Below are positions 1 to 10,430 of a stretch of 64,000 bases of DNA, piece by piece. The stretch is from Toxorhynchites rutilus septentrionalis (taxonomy: Eukaryota; Arthropoda; Insecta; Diptera; Culicidae): the NCBI RefSeq assembly GCF_029784135.1, contig NC_073746.1, positions 14,894,416-14,958,415 of the forward strand, given 5' to 3'. A program made the position numbers and the translations under genes. The notes under the pieces are model-generated. The model was not told the origin of the DNA, made no database searches, and worked only from the letters and a program-made list of their open reading frames with translations. Every line of letters starts with the position of its first letter. Within the stretch, counting starts at the first letter, position 1.

Positions 1-1084
1 ATTTTTATAGTAGTTTTGTAATATTTCCACCATAAAATCATCATTAAGAATAATGTAGAATCATTGCCAAACAAAAAATGGGTTCGTTTAAATTACATTT
101 TTCGTACCGCTTGCATTGAATGTGTTTCTCAAGTACATAGAATTCATATTTGCAACGAAAGAGTATCCTTTTCATTTGATATTTTTGTTTGAAAAACTAT
201 GGAAAATCCCGACAAATTTCGTCCCGATCACAATTAATATTTTGATTGAAATAATTTCGAACACTCACGTTTCCCCCCGAAATCGTTTTCTGAACTTACA
301 TTCGCGATCCATAATAGATAACGTCACTCTAAATTCAATTAGTGATAGAATGAAACACTGTTGGAATTCAATTAAATTCAGTGCTTTCGCTTTGATTTTC
401 GTAACCTTCATTTTAAAATTTTTATAATTTATTCTTCAAATTCGTTGATCTGTTCTCGAGTTAAAGTGTAACGCACGGACATCACATTTTCATTTAAATA
501 GATGAACACCATTCGCTAAATAAATAACTTTTCATATCAAATTTTTTTCACACTTTCCGATTGGTTTTCTTAACATTTTTGTCATTTGAACCTGACGCAG
601 TTCAAAACCCATCAAACTTCATAGTAATTATTCAAATTTGTTGCTCCAAACGTACAAACGTGCGGACGCCAAATAATTTCTATTTATACAGATAGATGGG
701 GTCTTTATTCCTGAAAATTCATCTTCATTCTCGCCTATAGAACACAGAACACACAGCTTAATGCCGTCGACGCGAAAAAAAAAATCGAATCAAGCGTTCA
801 GAATATTTTCTTAATCCAAAACATTAAAAGAATTGCACCACGAAAGCTGTATTTGAATGTTGCTCAGAGAAAAAAAAAACATTCAAACTTGTATCGCTTT
901 CAAAGCTTTTTTCCTCGGGTGAGTGATCGGGTCTGATTTGTTCGGCTAAATTGTCAACGCCCACTGAGGTTGGGGACGGCAGCGAAGAATTTGTTTATCG
1001 CGAAAATGACTGAAGTTGCAATTGCAGCGAAATTTCAAAGAAAATCCAACGAACTGCTGATATTGCTTCCTCATATTCATACGC
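1..1084. other. AT-rich intergenic DNA
   Basis: No gene is supported here. A short open frame at 116-427 has no recognisable domain, no codon bias and no splice context, and is most likely chance. Short A and T runs are the only visible structure. Confidence 0.6.
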
Positions 1085-1722
1085 GTATTAATTGTTGACC
1101 AATTACGTTGTATTTGATGCATCCTTTATCTCATACCCATAATTATTTTAGATTATCCTCCACACAATGGAAAAAAGATGAATCAGATAACCTCAAACGA
1201 TCTCATTTTACAATCGTTTCCTCTGACGAGCTATAAATTATTTGGAAAGCCGAAAAAGCTTTCATTGATAGCGTTGAGACATTCATTGATTTGTTGATCA
1301 TTTCATGAACTTTTCATGAATTACAGGAAAATTCATTCTAATTAGTTTATGCTAATGATATTAATTACAGGGAAGTTGAGTAGTTTTTGATGCCACTCGA
1401 AAAGAATGCTTTATCTTATCTCATCCTCATCGCTTAATGAGGGTTATTTTTCATATAAAGGAAAAGTGAGTCAGACAGACAGTTTCGAACGATATCATTT
1501 TACAAAAGATGAAGCATTTCTTCATTCAGGTTATTCCATTTTTGGAAAGGTGAAAGAGCTTTTATGGATCATTGATGCGTTCAATGAATTAACAGCCATT
1601 TCATGGGCTTATTACTGTTTCAGATTCATACACTCTCATGTATTTTTACAGAGGAACATGATAAACAATTCGATTACCAGATAATGGATTGCAACAAGTT
1701 TATGCCAATGATATTAATTATT

Positions 1723-1998
1723 ATTATTTTTTTTTATCCAAAATATATTTTTTAATCAGGCTCATATGGCGTCAACCTGACGGGGCCGGGAGTTCAATAT
1801 TTCGACAATGTTTGCCTTATAACTAAGTTAGTAATATGTAACCGATTACTCGCGGTTGGCTCGAGGTTAGTATTACAAGTGTTTTCGTAATTGTGATGTT
1901 GCTGTCTCCAATGCTCTGTACCTGTGCCCGACACGGGATACTTCCTATTGGGTACAGCTGACCATTAATCAGCAACACCCCCCTAGTCTGTACCCCAC
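1723..1998 (-). mobile_element. 276-bp retroposon insertion (SINE or LINE 3' end)
   Basis: The segment is bounded by a perfect 14-bp direct repeat TGATATTAATTATT at 1709-1722 and 1999-2012, as expected for target-primed retroposition. Read on the minus strand it ends in GGATAAAAAAAA, an A-rich tail directly against the duplication. Just before the tail is TGAGCCTGATTAAAAAATAT, which resembles the 3' end of the tRNA-headed SINEs elsewhere in this window. I see no good A or B box, so it may be the 5'-truncated 3' end of a LINE rather than a complete SINE. Confidence 0.75.
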
Positions 1999-3390
1999 TG
2001 ATATTAATTATTGGCGAATTACGTAGTATTTGATGTCATTCTAAAAGAATGTTTCATATCAGCCCATCCCCGTCGCTTCATGAAGTTTATCTTTCATTTA
2101 ATGAAAAATGCGAATTAGAGAGTTCCGAATCATCTCATCTCACACAGGTGGCCCAGGTTAATGGATTTAGTACTGTCTCAAATCCATACATTGTCATGTA
2201 TTATTTTAGTATAAACATTGATGTCATTTGATGTCATTAAAAAAGCCCGTTTTTTGAATCTAATCCTCATCGTTTCACGAAGATTATCTTTCATACCAAG
2301 AAAAAATGTTAGTTCACCTCAAAGATCTTAATTCACAACAATTGAAGCGATTGAAGTGATAATATTTTTGGAATGCTGAAAAAGCTTTTGATGCTAGCAA
2401 AGAGTCTATTGATTAATAGTACAATTCGTAGACTTGTGGACTGTTTCAGTTCCTTACAGTCTCATATATTGTTTCTGAACGACACGTTAAACATTGCTTC
2501 ACCAAACTAAAGAAAATTACTTTCAATATGTCCCATAACTCATTATCAAGGCTTCGTGAAGATTATTGTGTGAAAATATGAATAAGAGAGTCTCATGCGA
2601 TCTTCATTCACAACGGATAAGGCATTTTCTTATTCAACTGATACTATTTTTGGAAAGCTGAGAGAGTTTTTATTGATAGGAAAGCGTTCATTGATTTGTT
2701 AGTTATTCCATGGATTTATTAATGTTTCGGATCCATACAAGATTGATTACAAGAAAGTTGATTCCAATAAATCTATGTAAAAGCTTTTAATTATTGGCAC
2801 ATTAGCTTATTTTTGATTGTCCTAAAAACCCTGCTTTATCTTGCCTCATCCTCATTGTTTGATGGATGTTATCTTCAAATTGAAGAAAGACATTAATTAG
2901 ACATCGTTGAACGATCTTATTTTACAATGGAAGAAGGCATTTCCACATCCAAGTTATACAATTTTTGGAAAGCTGAATGAGTGTTTAGCGATAGAAAAAA
3001 CGTTCATCGGTTTATTAGTCATTTCATTGGTTTATTATTGTTTCAGTTCCACACATGGTCATGTGTTATTTTCGAAGCACATGTTAACCATTTTTGTTGC
3101 AAGAAAATTACTTGGTACTTAATCATTCATCAAGTATTTGATTGCGAAATTATTGAAAGAGATTCATGATTCGCATTATTCAACCCTCTGTTTTCACAAT
3201 GATGGTCTTCTATATAAAGAAATATGTGAATTAGAAAGCCCCCTGGAAAGGGTGGTCATCCTTTTTCGAGTGAAAAACATAATAAAAACATAATATATTT
3301 GTTGTTTTACTCCAAACTGCAACTCATTGAAGTTTCTCCCATTTATTTACAATCTTGTTGAACATTTTTATCACAAGAAAATTGATCTGT

Positions 3391-3426
3391 ACTTAATCAT
3401 TCAGTCTTACTTAATCATTCAGTCTT
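3391..3426 (+). repeat. 18-bp tandem duplication
   Basis: The 18-mer ACTTAATCATTCAGTCTT occurs twice with no gap. It is a local duplication next to the degenerate array. Confidence 0.9.
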
Positions 3427-3500
3427 ACTGTTAGCTGTCTTACTGCGAGAGTATTTAACGTTAGTTCTGTTCATGCTATTCATTTCCCAACTATATTTCT

Positions 3501-4400
3501 AATAAAAATTATCTTCCTTGTATAAAAAAATGTAAAGACTGGAGATTTCAGCGTTTTTTACGGGTACAAAATGTAAAACATTTGTTTGTATTCTCCAATA
3601 CTAAACAGATTAGTTGAAATAATGAGTAAATTAGTCTATCCTGATGACATTTATTTGTAATCGTACACATTTGCGTATGCAAAAGACTCAGGAAATCCCT
3701 AAAAATCCAATTTCTTACGTTTGATGTATATCATAATTAGTGCCATTCAAGTGAAAACATATCAGGATAGGCGAGAAGGTTTTTTATACCTTCACAAAGG
3801 CATTGTTGCACCCGCGGCTCTGTGAGCCATCAGCTATTACACCAATCGATAATAAATACATTATTAAAGAGTTATTAAACATCATCCAGAGCAATATTCC
3901 ACATATGCGATAGCGCTCAGCAATCGAACAGAAGCTCATCCACTCGCCTTCTCATCAATCATTCAATAACGTTTGCCAAAAACCTGCATCACACCCCTCG
4001 CCTAACTCGCAAAAGATCCACCGGGGAAGAAATGTTTGCTGTCTGCAAGGTAGCGACGGCACCCTTCTTTGCACCCAGCGCGCAGCGAAGCAATAACAAG
4101 TTCAACTGGCCCGGCAAAGTGCAACACACATCCTCCAGACGGCTCTCTACTCCCCCCTCAAGACGAAACTACAACCCTCCACAACCCTCAATTACCGTGT
4201 GCCTGCACCCGAGAAGGGTGGTGATGATCCCGAAATTCACCACCACCACCTCCAGCACCGGCTCGACACGGCACGGCACGGTCGCTACCTGAGGATCTCG
4301 GCATCTTGGTTGGCGATGCAAGTGCACGTGAGGATCGTGAGGATCCGTTCCTGCGTGTGCTGAACCCAACAAGTGCCCACCTCTGCACCTCTACTCAGGG
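3501..4400. other. No gene recognised
   Basis: The first part is AT-rich. From about 3900 the composition becomes C-rich on the plus strand. The frame at 4032-4292 has low-complexity Ser/Thr/Pro content and no domain. If the minus-strand exon at 4444-4576 is real, this stretch is the start of its first intron. Confidence 0.5.
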
Positions 4401-4443
4401 GGCTACACAGATAAAAAAAAAAAGAACAGAAAGGTTCGCTTAC

Positions 4444-4576
4444 ATCGCTGTCCTGGCGGCGGGGTCCGCAGCAGTTCCCGCTTGACCGAGATGACCGCCG
4501 TGTTGTTGTTGTCCTCCCGGTGGTGGTGTTGCTCGCCCCGGCTGGACGCCCACGAACGCACTTTCGACAGCACCAT
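4444..4576 (-). CDS. Possible first coding exon of an unidentified minus-strand gene
   Basis: On the minus strand an ATG at 4576-4574 sits in CAACATGG, a good insect start context; a second in-frame ATG lies upstream at 4627-4625. The frame reads 44 codons, rich in Arg, His, Asn and Pro, ending PPPGQR, and meets a GTAAGC splice donor (GT at 4443-4442) in phase 1. Past the donor the frame turns into low-complexity K/F sequence, as intron would. About 410 bp upstream is a TGACTCAGCA site, and GAGA-rich DNA lies further upstream. The downstream exons would lie beyond the left edge of the window, since nothing at 1-4400 looks coding. I do not recognise the product; His and Asn runs are common at the N-terminus of insect regulatory proteins, but that is only suggestive. 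It could also be a chance frame in GC-richer DNA. Confidence 0.35.
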
Positions 4577-4985
4577 GTTGGAAGGTTCACTCAGGGGGGT
4601 TGTTGTGTTCGTTGGTAACAATAACATATCACTCTTGGGATTCACTTGGGTATCGGATGCAATCAGATGCCGAATTCTGTTATTCCCAAAATAATCACCA
4701 AAATCGCGCTGATGATTCGTGGATAACTATGGTTTGTTTTCGTTTTTGTTTTGGGTCACAAATTGTTTCATTCGTCACATAATCACTGGGTGTGAGTCGA
4801 TGCGGGGGGGTCTGTCACATTTGGTGGACCATCTGAAGTACCATCACCATCACCTCAAACACGGTTATCACGCACGTAAGCCACACTCTTTGGCTTCGCC
4901 ACCATATGATTCACCTTCGAGGCTCGTCACGCAATTAATCGAAGCGCGATAATCGCACACACTCGATGATAGCGACCAGGACCTT

Positions 4986-4995
4986 TGCTGAGTCA
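4986..4995 (-). promoter_or_regulatory. Cnc/Maf-type antioxidant response element candidate
   Basis: The minus strand reads TGACTCAGCA, an exact match to the consensus bound by Cap'n'collar/Maf dimers in insects (also an AP-1 core). It lies upstream of the candidate minus-strand exon. A 10-bp match can occur by chance, so its use is unproven. Confidence 0.35.
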
Positions 4996-5261
4996 GAAAC
5001 CGAGACCGAGCTCTGATCCTAAGAAATAACCAAAAAAAACTGCTATATTTTTGTTGTCGCTGTTGTTATGTTTTTGGGCCGATAGCTGAAACCAGATTAC
5101 ACAAGAGAGGCCGCGCGAATACACTTTCCGGATACACACGGCACGAGATACCTTGCGCCACGACGCGCTCTAAAGTTGATCTGTGTTTTTTTGATCGTCT
5201 TCTCTTTTCGCTCGCGTAGCAAATAATGATGCAAAAAAAAAAATAACGCAAAGGAAAAACA

Positions 5262-5285
5262 ACGACGACGACGACGACGACGACG
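5262..5285 (+). repeat. (ACG)n trinucleotide repeat
   Basis: Eight uninterrupted ACG units follow an A-rich stretch. No long open frame with coding character runs through it, so it is a simple repeat in a probable 5' untranslated or promoter zone. Confidence 0.9.
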
Positions 5286-5576
5286 TTGCTTTTTACGGTA
5301 ACGGAGCTGTTTCTTGGTTGGTTGCGTGTCGGACACTGTTGCGTGTGTTGCACGTCTTCAATCGCTCAGAAATATAAACGAACTGACGAGTGTTGATTTC
5401 CATTGAAGAAGTATAACTCAAAAGTGTATGTTTCTCCGTAGGGTTTGTTGTTTGCACAAGAAGCTCATACACAAGTACGCACGCACGCACACATACAGAA
5501 GCCCTTGAGGGCGAAAAGTAACATAAACTTGACGAAACTTTGACGTCGGCGTCGTCGTATTGAATGAAAAAGGGGA

Positions 5577-5880
5577 CAACACCGCAGCACAGCGCGCACA
5601 CACAAAGGCAGAGAAAGAGAGTACGAGCATCAAGCTGCGAGAGAGCGAGCTTTCGGGAGAGAGCCCGTGCCAGTGCATGTGACTCCGACTCCGACGTTGG
5701 TAACCGCTACCAACTGCGCTATGGGTGTGTGAGAGCGCGCACCGTGCGCTTCCACATTGTGTAATGCGATGATTGCTCTCTCGCTCTCGCTCTCGATTGT
5801 AAAAAACGAATGGAAACAAAGCGTGGCCGCTCGCTTGCTGCTACTGCGATGGAGTGCGCCGGAGTGGGGATATAAAAAAG
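5577..5880. promoter_or_regulatory. GAGA-rich promoter-like zone with a TATA box
   Basis: Two clusters of GAGAG/CTCTC motifs lie at about 5604-5663 and 5768-5796, as in insect promoters that bind GAGA factor. A strong TATA box, TATAAAAAAG, is at 5871-5880 on the plus strand after GGGGA. The surrounding 4.0-6.4 kb is clearly GC-richer than the rest of the window. No plus-strand coding exon follows within 800 bp, so a plus-strand transcript would need a noncoding first exon; the zone could instead serve the minus-strand exon at 4444-4576. Confidence 0.35.
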
Positions 5881-6711
5881 TTACCCAGCAGCAGCTAAAG
5901 GCGGTGGTGAAGGAGAGACTGTATAATGTATTCACAAAAACGGAGGGGTACCGGACTGAAATAGGCGGAGACTATTTTAAATGAACTTTTTTTTATATAA
6001 TTCTGCTTTTTACAATTTTATGATATGAAAATGATTTTTATGCGAACCGTTTGTGCGCATATGTATCACGGGGCTGAGGGAAAAGAGAGCCAGATTCATC
6101 GCTTGGTGGATTTCTCTTCTTTTTTTTGTGTCGGTGTTCGAGGAGCGCCGAGGAAGAGTTTTTCGTCAAGTTTTATTGTGCTATTGCAATTCTTCTTCTT
6201 CTGCTCTTCTTTCCGCCCGTCGATCGTGATTTTGGTTTCGCGCGCGCTGATAAATGTGAAACGAGTAAACTTGCCAACGGAAGGGGGAGGAAGTGCTACC
6301 CGTTGCCGATGCTGCTGCTGCTGCTGTGGATGACGGGATGATGAAAATTGAATCAGTTTTGCTGTCTTTTTCTCGCCGAAGGATCGTTTCTCATCGCATT
6401 TTTTTTTTTAAATTTTATGCCTCCCATTGTGCGTCACCGAATCGAACATTATCGGCGGTTATTGGCGAATTATTCTTCCCCCGTTGAGTACTTGGTTACT
6501 TTTTTAACCGTTGGTTTTTTTTCAAATCATGCGTTAATCCGTTGTTATTTTTTGGAAAAAGGGGAAAATTCCAGCGCTAATAAATTCCAACGGATTGGAC
6601 TTATTCCGGTGTGACGTGATAATGTTTTTACTCACTACGAATATGTTTTTGCATTTTTTTTCATGCAAAACGATTTCTTAGAAATAAATTGTATTTTTCA
6701 AAAAAAAAAAT
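5881..6711. other. No gene recognised
   Basis: The DNA changes from GC-richer with a CTG run near 6308 to T-rich and A-rich. Several short frames on the plus strand overlap one another and show no domain. The stretch ends in an A10 run at which the BEL element begins. Confidence 0.5.
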
Positions 6712-6974
6712 TGTTCACGCCTAACGTGAATTAGGGAGTTTCCAAACTATCCAAAGAGAGCTGTCGCATCATCTCTGGTCACTTATTCTCTCACTTAGAA
6801 GATGGACAGATTCAAGCAATAGGATTAGTACCGCATTAAACCTTCTACGCATCACACCGAATTATCGTTTCGTTTATAACTGGTGGAGCAATAAAAGCTC
6901 ATTTTCTCTAGAACTTATCCCAAAAATCGTAGGCACTGATTCCCATATCCGAAAAAGGACTTGATCGCGGTAAC
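6712..6974 (+). repeat. BEL/Pao 5' LTR
   Basis: The repeat begins TGTTCACGCCTAACGT and is taken to end at CA just before the primer site. The same 16 bases recur at 19624-19639, after the 3' noncoding region, which fixes the left edge. An AATAAAA polyadenylation-like signal lies near 6890. The right edge is inferred from the position of the primer site because no full second LTR exists. Confidence 0.7.
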
Positions 6975-6982
6975 ATAAAATT

Positions 6983-7000
6983 TGGTCCTTCGAACCGGAT
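6983..7000 (+). other. BEL primer-binding site (tRNA-Tyr-like)
   Basis: TGGTCCTTCGAACCGGAT is the complement of a tRNA 3' end including the CCA and the GGTTCGA of the T arm. The acceptor bases match insect tRNA-Tyr as I recall it, with perhaps one difference. It lies 8 bp after the LTR. Confidence 0.7.
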
Positions 7001-7438
7001 CAAAGACCTTTGGGAACAGTGCTCACGATTTCGCGTCGGTTCGGTGTGCTTTTCGAATAAAAAACGTGATTCTTAAAAACAAAAACTGTGTCGTTCAAAA
7101 TCGCGTGTGAGGAAGGAAACCCACGCATAATCTGTGAACGGAAATTGGTTGAACAGTGATTTCAAAGAAAATTACAAGGTCGCAGAATTAAGAAGTGTAC
7201 TAGCATCGATGAAAAGTGATCTCAACGTGCAACTCTATTGGGTCCTTAGAAACGAGGGTTCTTTTGTTGGCACGTCCATTATCCAGGTAGCGTGGCTTGG
7301 TTAGCGCGTCGTTTGGGATCGAGAGTGGTGGGCTTTGTTCTCTTTGGTCCATTGTTGTAACAATTGGGGGCTAAAGCAGAAGAATTGAAACAAGTCCACT
7401 TTATTCAGTTGATGGTTCTAGTGTTTCACTGATTGACA

Positions 7439-9664
7439 ATGTCTTCGAAACTCAGAAAACTATACAAGTTAGAGCGTTTTTGTATCGACTCAATTCAGAC
7501 TCTTAAACAACTATGCGACAATTATGACGATGACATGGACAGAGACAAGCTTGACGGATGGAAGGAACGTTTAGAGAAGATTTTTGACCAGCTTGAGGGA
7601 AACCGACTCGACCTAGAACTTATGGAAGATGAGACAGTAGAACAATCAGAAGAAAGGGAGGAAGATGATTTGAAGATGGCGAATGAAAAAGCACGTTCTG
7701 AATTTGAGTGTGAATATTTAGCACTTAAAGGTTTTATCGCGTCGAAGCTTCGAAAATGTAATATTATTTCGACACGAGAAATATCTCGCATAGACGACAT
7801 GACTCAATCGAGAATAAAATTACCGGAGATAAAACTTTCTCGTTTCAACGGAACCATTCGCGAATGGCCAGCCTTTCGAGACAGTTTCACATCGTTAATC
7901 GACTCAAACTCCCACTTAAGTGCTGTAGATAAATTATCTTACTTGATATCCTCACTATCCGATGAACCAAAGCGAATGATAGAAGCGATAGGGATAACCT
8001 CCAATAATTATTCTGTAGCGTGGGATTTATTAATAACCCGCTACGAAAATAGATATTTGATAATTAAATCACATGTGGATGCCTTATTCAGTGTAGAACC
8101 GATGAAAAAAGAGTGTCACGAGTCGCTCAACCGACTAATCGATGAGTATGAAAGAAATTTGAAGATGTTAGCCAAATTAGGGGAACAACCGGAAACATGG
8201 AGTACGTTACTTGTTTTTATGGTTAGTTCTCGCATCGATTGTTCTACCATGCGTCAGTGGGAGACGCATCGGAAATCTACTGAAGTCCCGAAATATTGCG
8301 AATTAATACAATTTCTGCGTAGTTACAGTCAGGTTCTACAATCCGTAGCTGCTTCTAAGAATCGTCCTTCTGATCCACCTCGTACGTCTTCGTCAATCCC
8401 GAACAAATCCTCCAGATCAAGTTTCGTCAATTCAGCCATTACATCAACTTCGAAGTCGTGTCCGTTTTGTAAGCTGCCTTCACATTCGCCGTATCAATGC
8501 GAAGTATTTCGTAAGATGACCGTTAAACAGAGATTTGAAGCCACCAAAAAGCACTCTTTATGCATAAATTGTTTGTCGCCATCGCATCGAGTGAAGAGTT
8601 GTATCGGTGGGAATTGTCGCGTGTGCAATAATAAACATCACACTATGCTACATCAGCGAGTCGAATTGTCGAATAACCAACCCATCAATACAAATGTTTC
8701 GAAACAAGAATCTACCTGTGCATCACCATCATTATCGTCGTCCATAGAGAACAATCAGCCCCTCCCAAACCGCTCTCTCGAAAATCAAAATCCCACAGTT
8801 TCTGCTCACTCAACAAGCCACTTGACATCGCCGTGCAGTGTCAAAAAACACCAAGAATTTTCAACCGTTCTGCTATCGACGGCTCTTGTAAAGGTGTCTG
8901 ATCCATTTGGTAACTTCGTATGGGCACGCGCTCTTCTCGACACAGGATCACAGCTAAATTTCGCGTCAGAACCACTCACTCAGAAGTTGAACCTCAAACG
9001 AATTAAGGAATTCATTCCCATCAGCGGTGTTGGCATATCGTCCACTTTTTCGAAATTTTCTACTACCTTCGACATTCAGTCCCATCGCGCTGATTTTAAA
9101 GCCTGTTGGAAGTTCCATATTCTTCCAAAGATCACCACAGAGTTACCTACACAAGCAGTCGATGTTTCGCAATTTAATTGGCCTCCGGATATCATCCTAG
9201 CCGATCCTTCTTTCGACAAACCTGGTCGAATCGACTTAATAATTGGTGTCGAAGGTTTCTATGACCTTTTGAAGGAAGGTCAAATAAGAATAGGAGCTGG
9301 ACAGCCCATCCTCCAAAATACCACACTCGGATGGTTAGTTTCTGGAAGGGTTCATGCCGGAACCGTACAACAGTCGGTGGCAAACGTAGCTCAGATTGGA
9401 AAAATTACAACTCTCGAGGAACAACTAGCACGCTTCTGGGAGGTAGAATCGTGTTCTATAAAAAGTAAATTATCATTAGAAAATGCTGCTTGTGAAGAAT
9501 ATTTCGCTGAAACAACGAAGCGTGACTCATCTGGCCGTTTTATAGTTTCGTTACCCAAAAGAAATTCGATTATTTCTCAACTTGGGAATTCAAAAGATAT
9601 AGCTCGTCGTCGGTTCCTATCACTCGAGCGTCGGCTCCTATCGGATCATCATTTGAAAACTGCA
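7439..9664 (+). CDS. BEL/Pao Gag-protease-RT N-terminal part, cut off by insertion
   Basis: The frame starts at an ATG at 7439; an in-frame TTG six bases earlier is not used as a start in animals. It is open for about 740 codons. The first 300 residues have the acidic and coiled Gag region usual in BEL elements. Cys/His zinc knuckles follow at about residues 340-405 (CPFC..C, CINC..H, CRVC..H). An aspartic protease motif LLDTGSQ is at about residue 500, then a conserved IGVEGFYDLL region and the start of the reverse transcriptase. The original frame stops being BEL at 9664, where the errantivirus LTR begins; about 50 further codons to 9820 are LTR read-through and not part of the gene. The product would be a polyprotein for virus-like particles and replication of the element. 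The missing end continues at 16682. Confidence 0.85.
9661..9664 (+). repeat. Errantivirus TSD, left copy
   Basis: TGCA here and at 16678-16681 directly flanks the two LTRs. A 4-bp duplication is normal for Ty3/gypsy integrases. Confidence 0.9.
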
Positions 9665-9900
9665 AGTTACCACCCAGGCACGGTACACCAGCAGCAGGGA
9701 GCATTGCGACCCAGTGCACCGAGTCCCAGGCACATTTTTCGCAACACTCGGCATAAAAGCAAACATTATAAAAACCATAGTGTAAGCATATTTAGGCAAT
9801 CGTGTAAATCAATGAAATAATAAAGTCAGTTTACATTGTGACTCCGTTCAGGGTAGTTCAGCTTTTTTAAAAAGTTAACCGAACTTCCCCAAACGTAACT
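9665..9900 (+). repeat. Errantivirus 5' LTR
   Basis: The 236-bp repeat starts AGTTACCACC and ends AACGTAACT. It contains TATAAAAA near 9770 and AATAAA near 9820, suitable for initiation and polyadenylation. It is identical to 16442-16677 as far as I can compare. Confidence 0.95.
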
Positions 9901-9918
9901 GGCGCCCGAAGTCGGGAC
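9900..9918 (+). other. Errantivirus primer-binding site
   Basis: TGGCGCCCGAAGTCGGGAC begins with the last T of the LTR. It is the complement of a tRNA 3' end with CCA and resembles a tRNA-Lys primer site, the type used by gypsy and many retroviruses. The exact tRNA is uncertain. Confidence 0.7.
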
Positions 9919-10430
9919 CCTCCACCTGGTAACAGTATTGTACTCCTAGTAGTGAAGCCGCTCCGAGTTAACTTTCTAAAGTTACTCCTACTCCGGACCC
10001 AAGCTCCGTCCGTCGTCAACCGAGGGATTTGCGTGTAGGAGCACAGCGAACGAGCGCACCAGGAAAAAGAAGGACCCGAGTCAACCGGCATTAATAGGAC
10101 TTCCAAGGACTAAGGCGTTGTCCCGCGGTACTCGAATGTACCTCCTAATAATCTTGTGAGTATAAACTCGAAAGAAATAGACTAAGCTAAAACCGTACCG
10201 CAAAGCGGATAGTACGGAACCCAATAAACTTATACTAATTCAGAGCGCCGAGGCCGGACCCACCGTAACCGGAGCGCTGTTATATCACAAAATAACGCGG
10301 AAACTAACATAATTCCTCCAAACAATAATTAATCTAAAGTGAAGTGTTGTGTGAAAGGTGAAAGTGTTTAGAATTAGCAAAAATTGATTCAATAATCGAG
10401 GCATTAGAAACACTTACGATCGATCCCGAC
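9919..10430 (+). other. Errantivirus 5' leader
   Basis: About 510 bp of leader precede gag. In Drosophila gypsy a splice donor near the 5' end joins to the env acceptor; an AAAG|GTGAAAG sequence near 10357 is one possible donor here, but I cannot prove its use. Confidence 0.45.

Larger units (their letters stand above)
1085..3500 (+). repeat. Degenerate tandem array, units about 210-350 bp
   Basis: At least six diverged copies of one unit can be lined up by eye. Anchors recur in the same order: a TTAATTATTGGC-like start, a CTCATCCTCATCG stretch, a GATCTCATTTTACAA-like stretch, ATTTTTGGAAAGCTGA, then CATTGATTTGTTAGTCATTTC and a GTTTCAG..CACA..CTCATGT block. Unit starts lie near 1085, 1357, 2001, 2214, 2524 and 2787, with a weaker copy to about 3360. 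Short open frames in the array (1406-1684, 2049-2231, 2907-3122) come from the same part of different units and drift, so they look like chance rather than a protein repeat. The third unit is split by the retroposon at 1723-1998. Confidence 0.75.

Noticed and set aside
4032..4292. 86-codon plus-strand frame
   Set aside because: Ser/Thr/Pro composition follows from C-rich DNA; no domain, and no splice support on this strand.
9667..9820. Last 50 codons of the 7439-9820 frame as part of the BEL protein
   Set aside because: They are translated from the inserted errantivirus LTR and are not BEL sequence.
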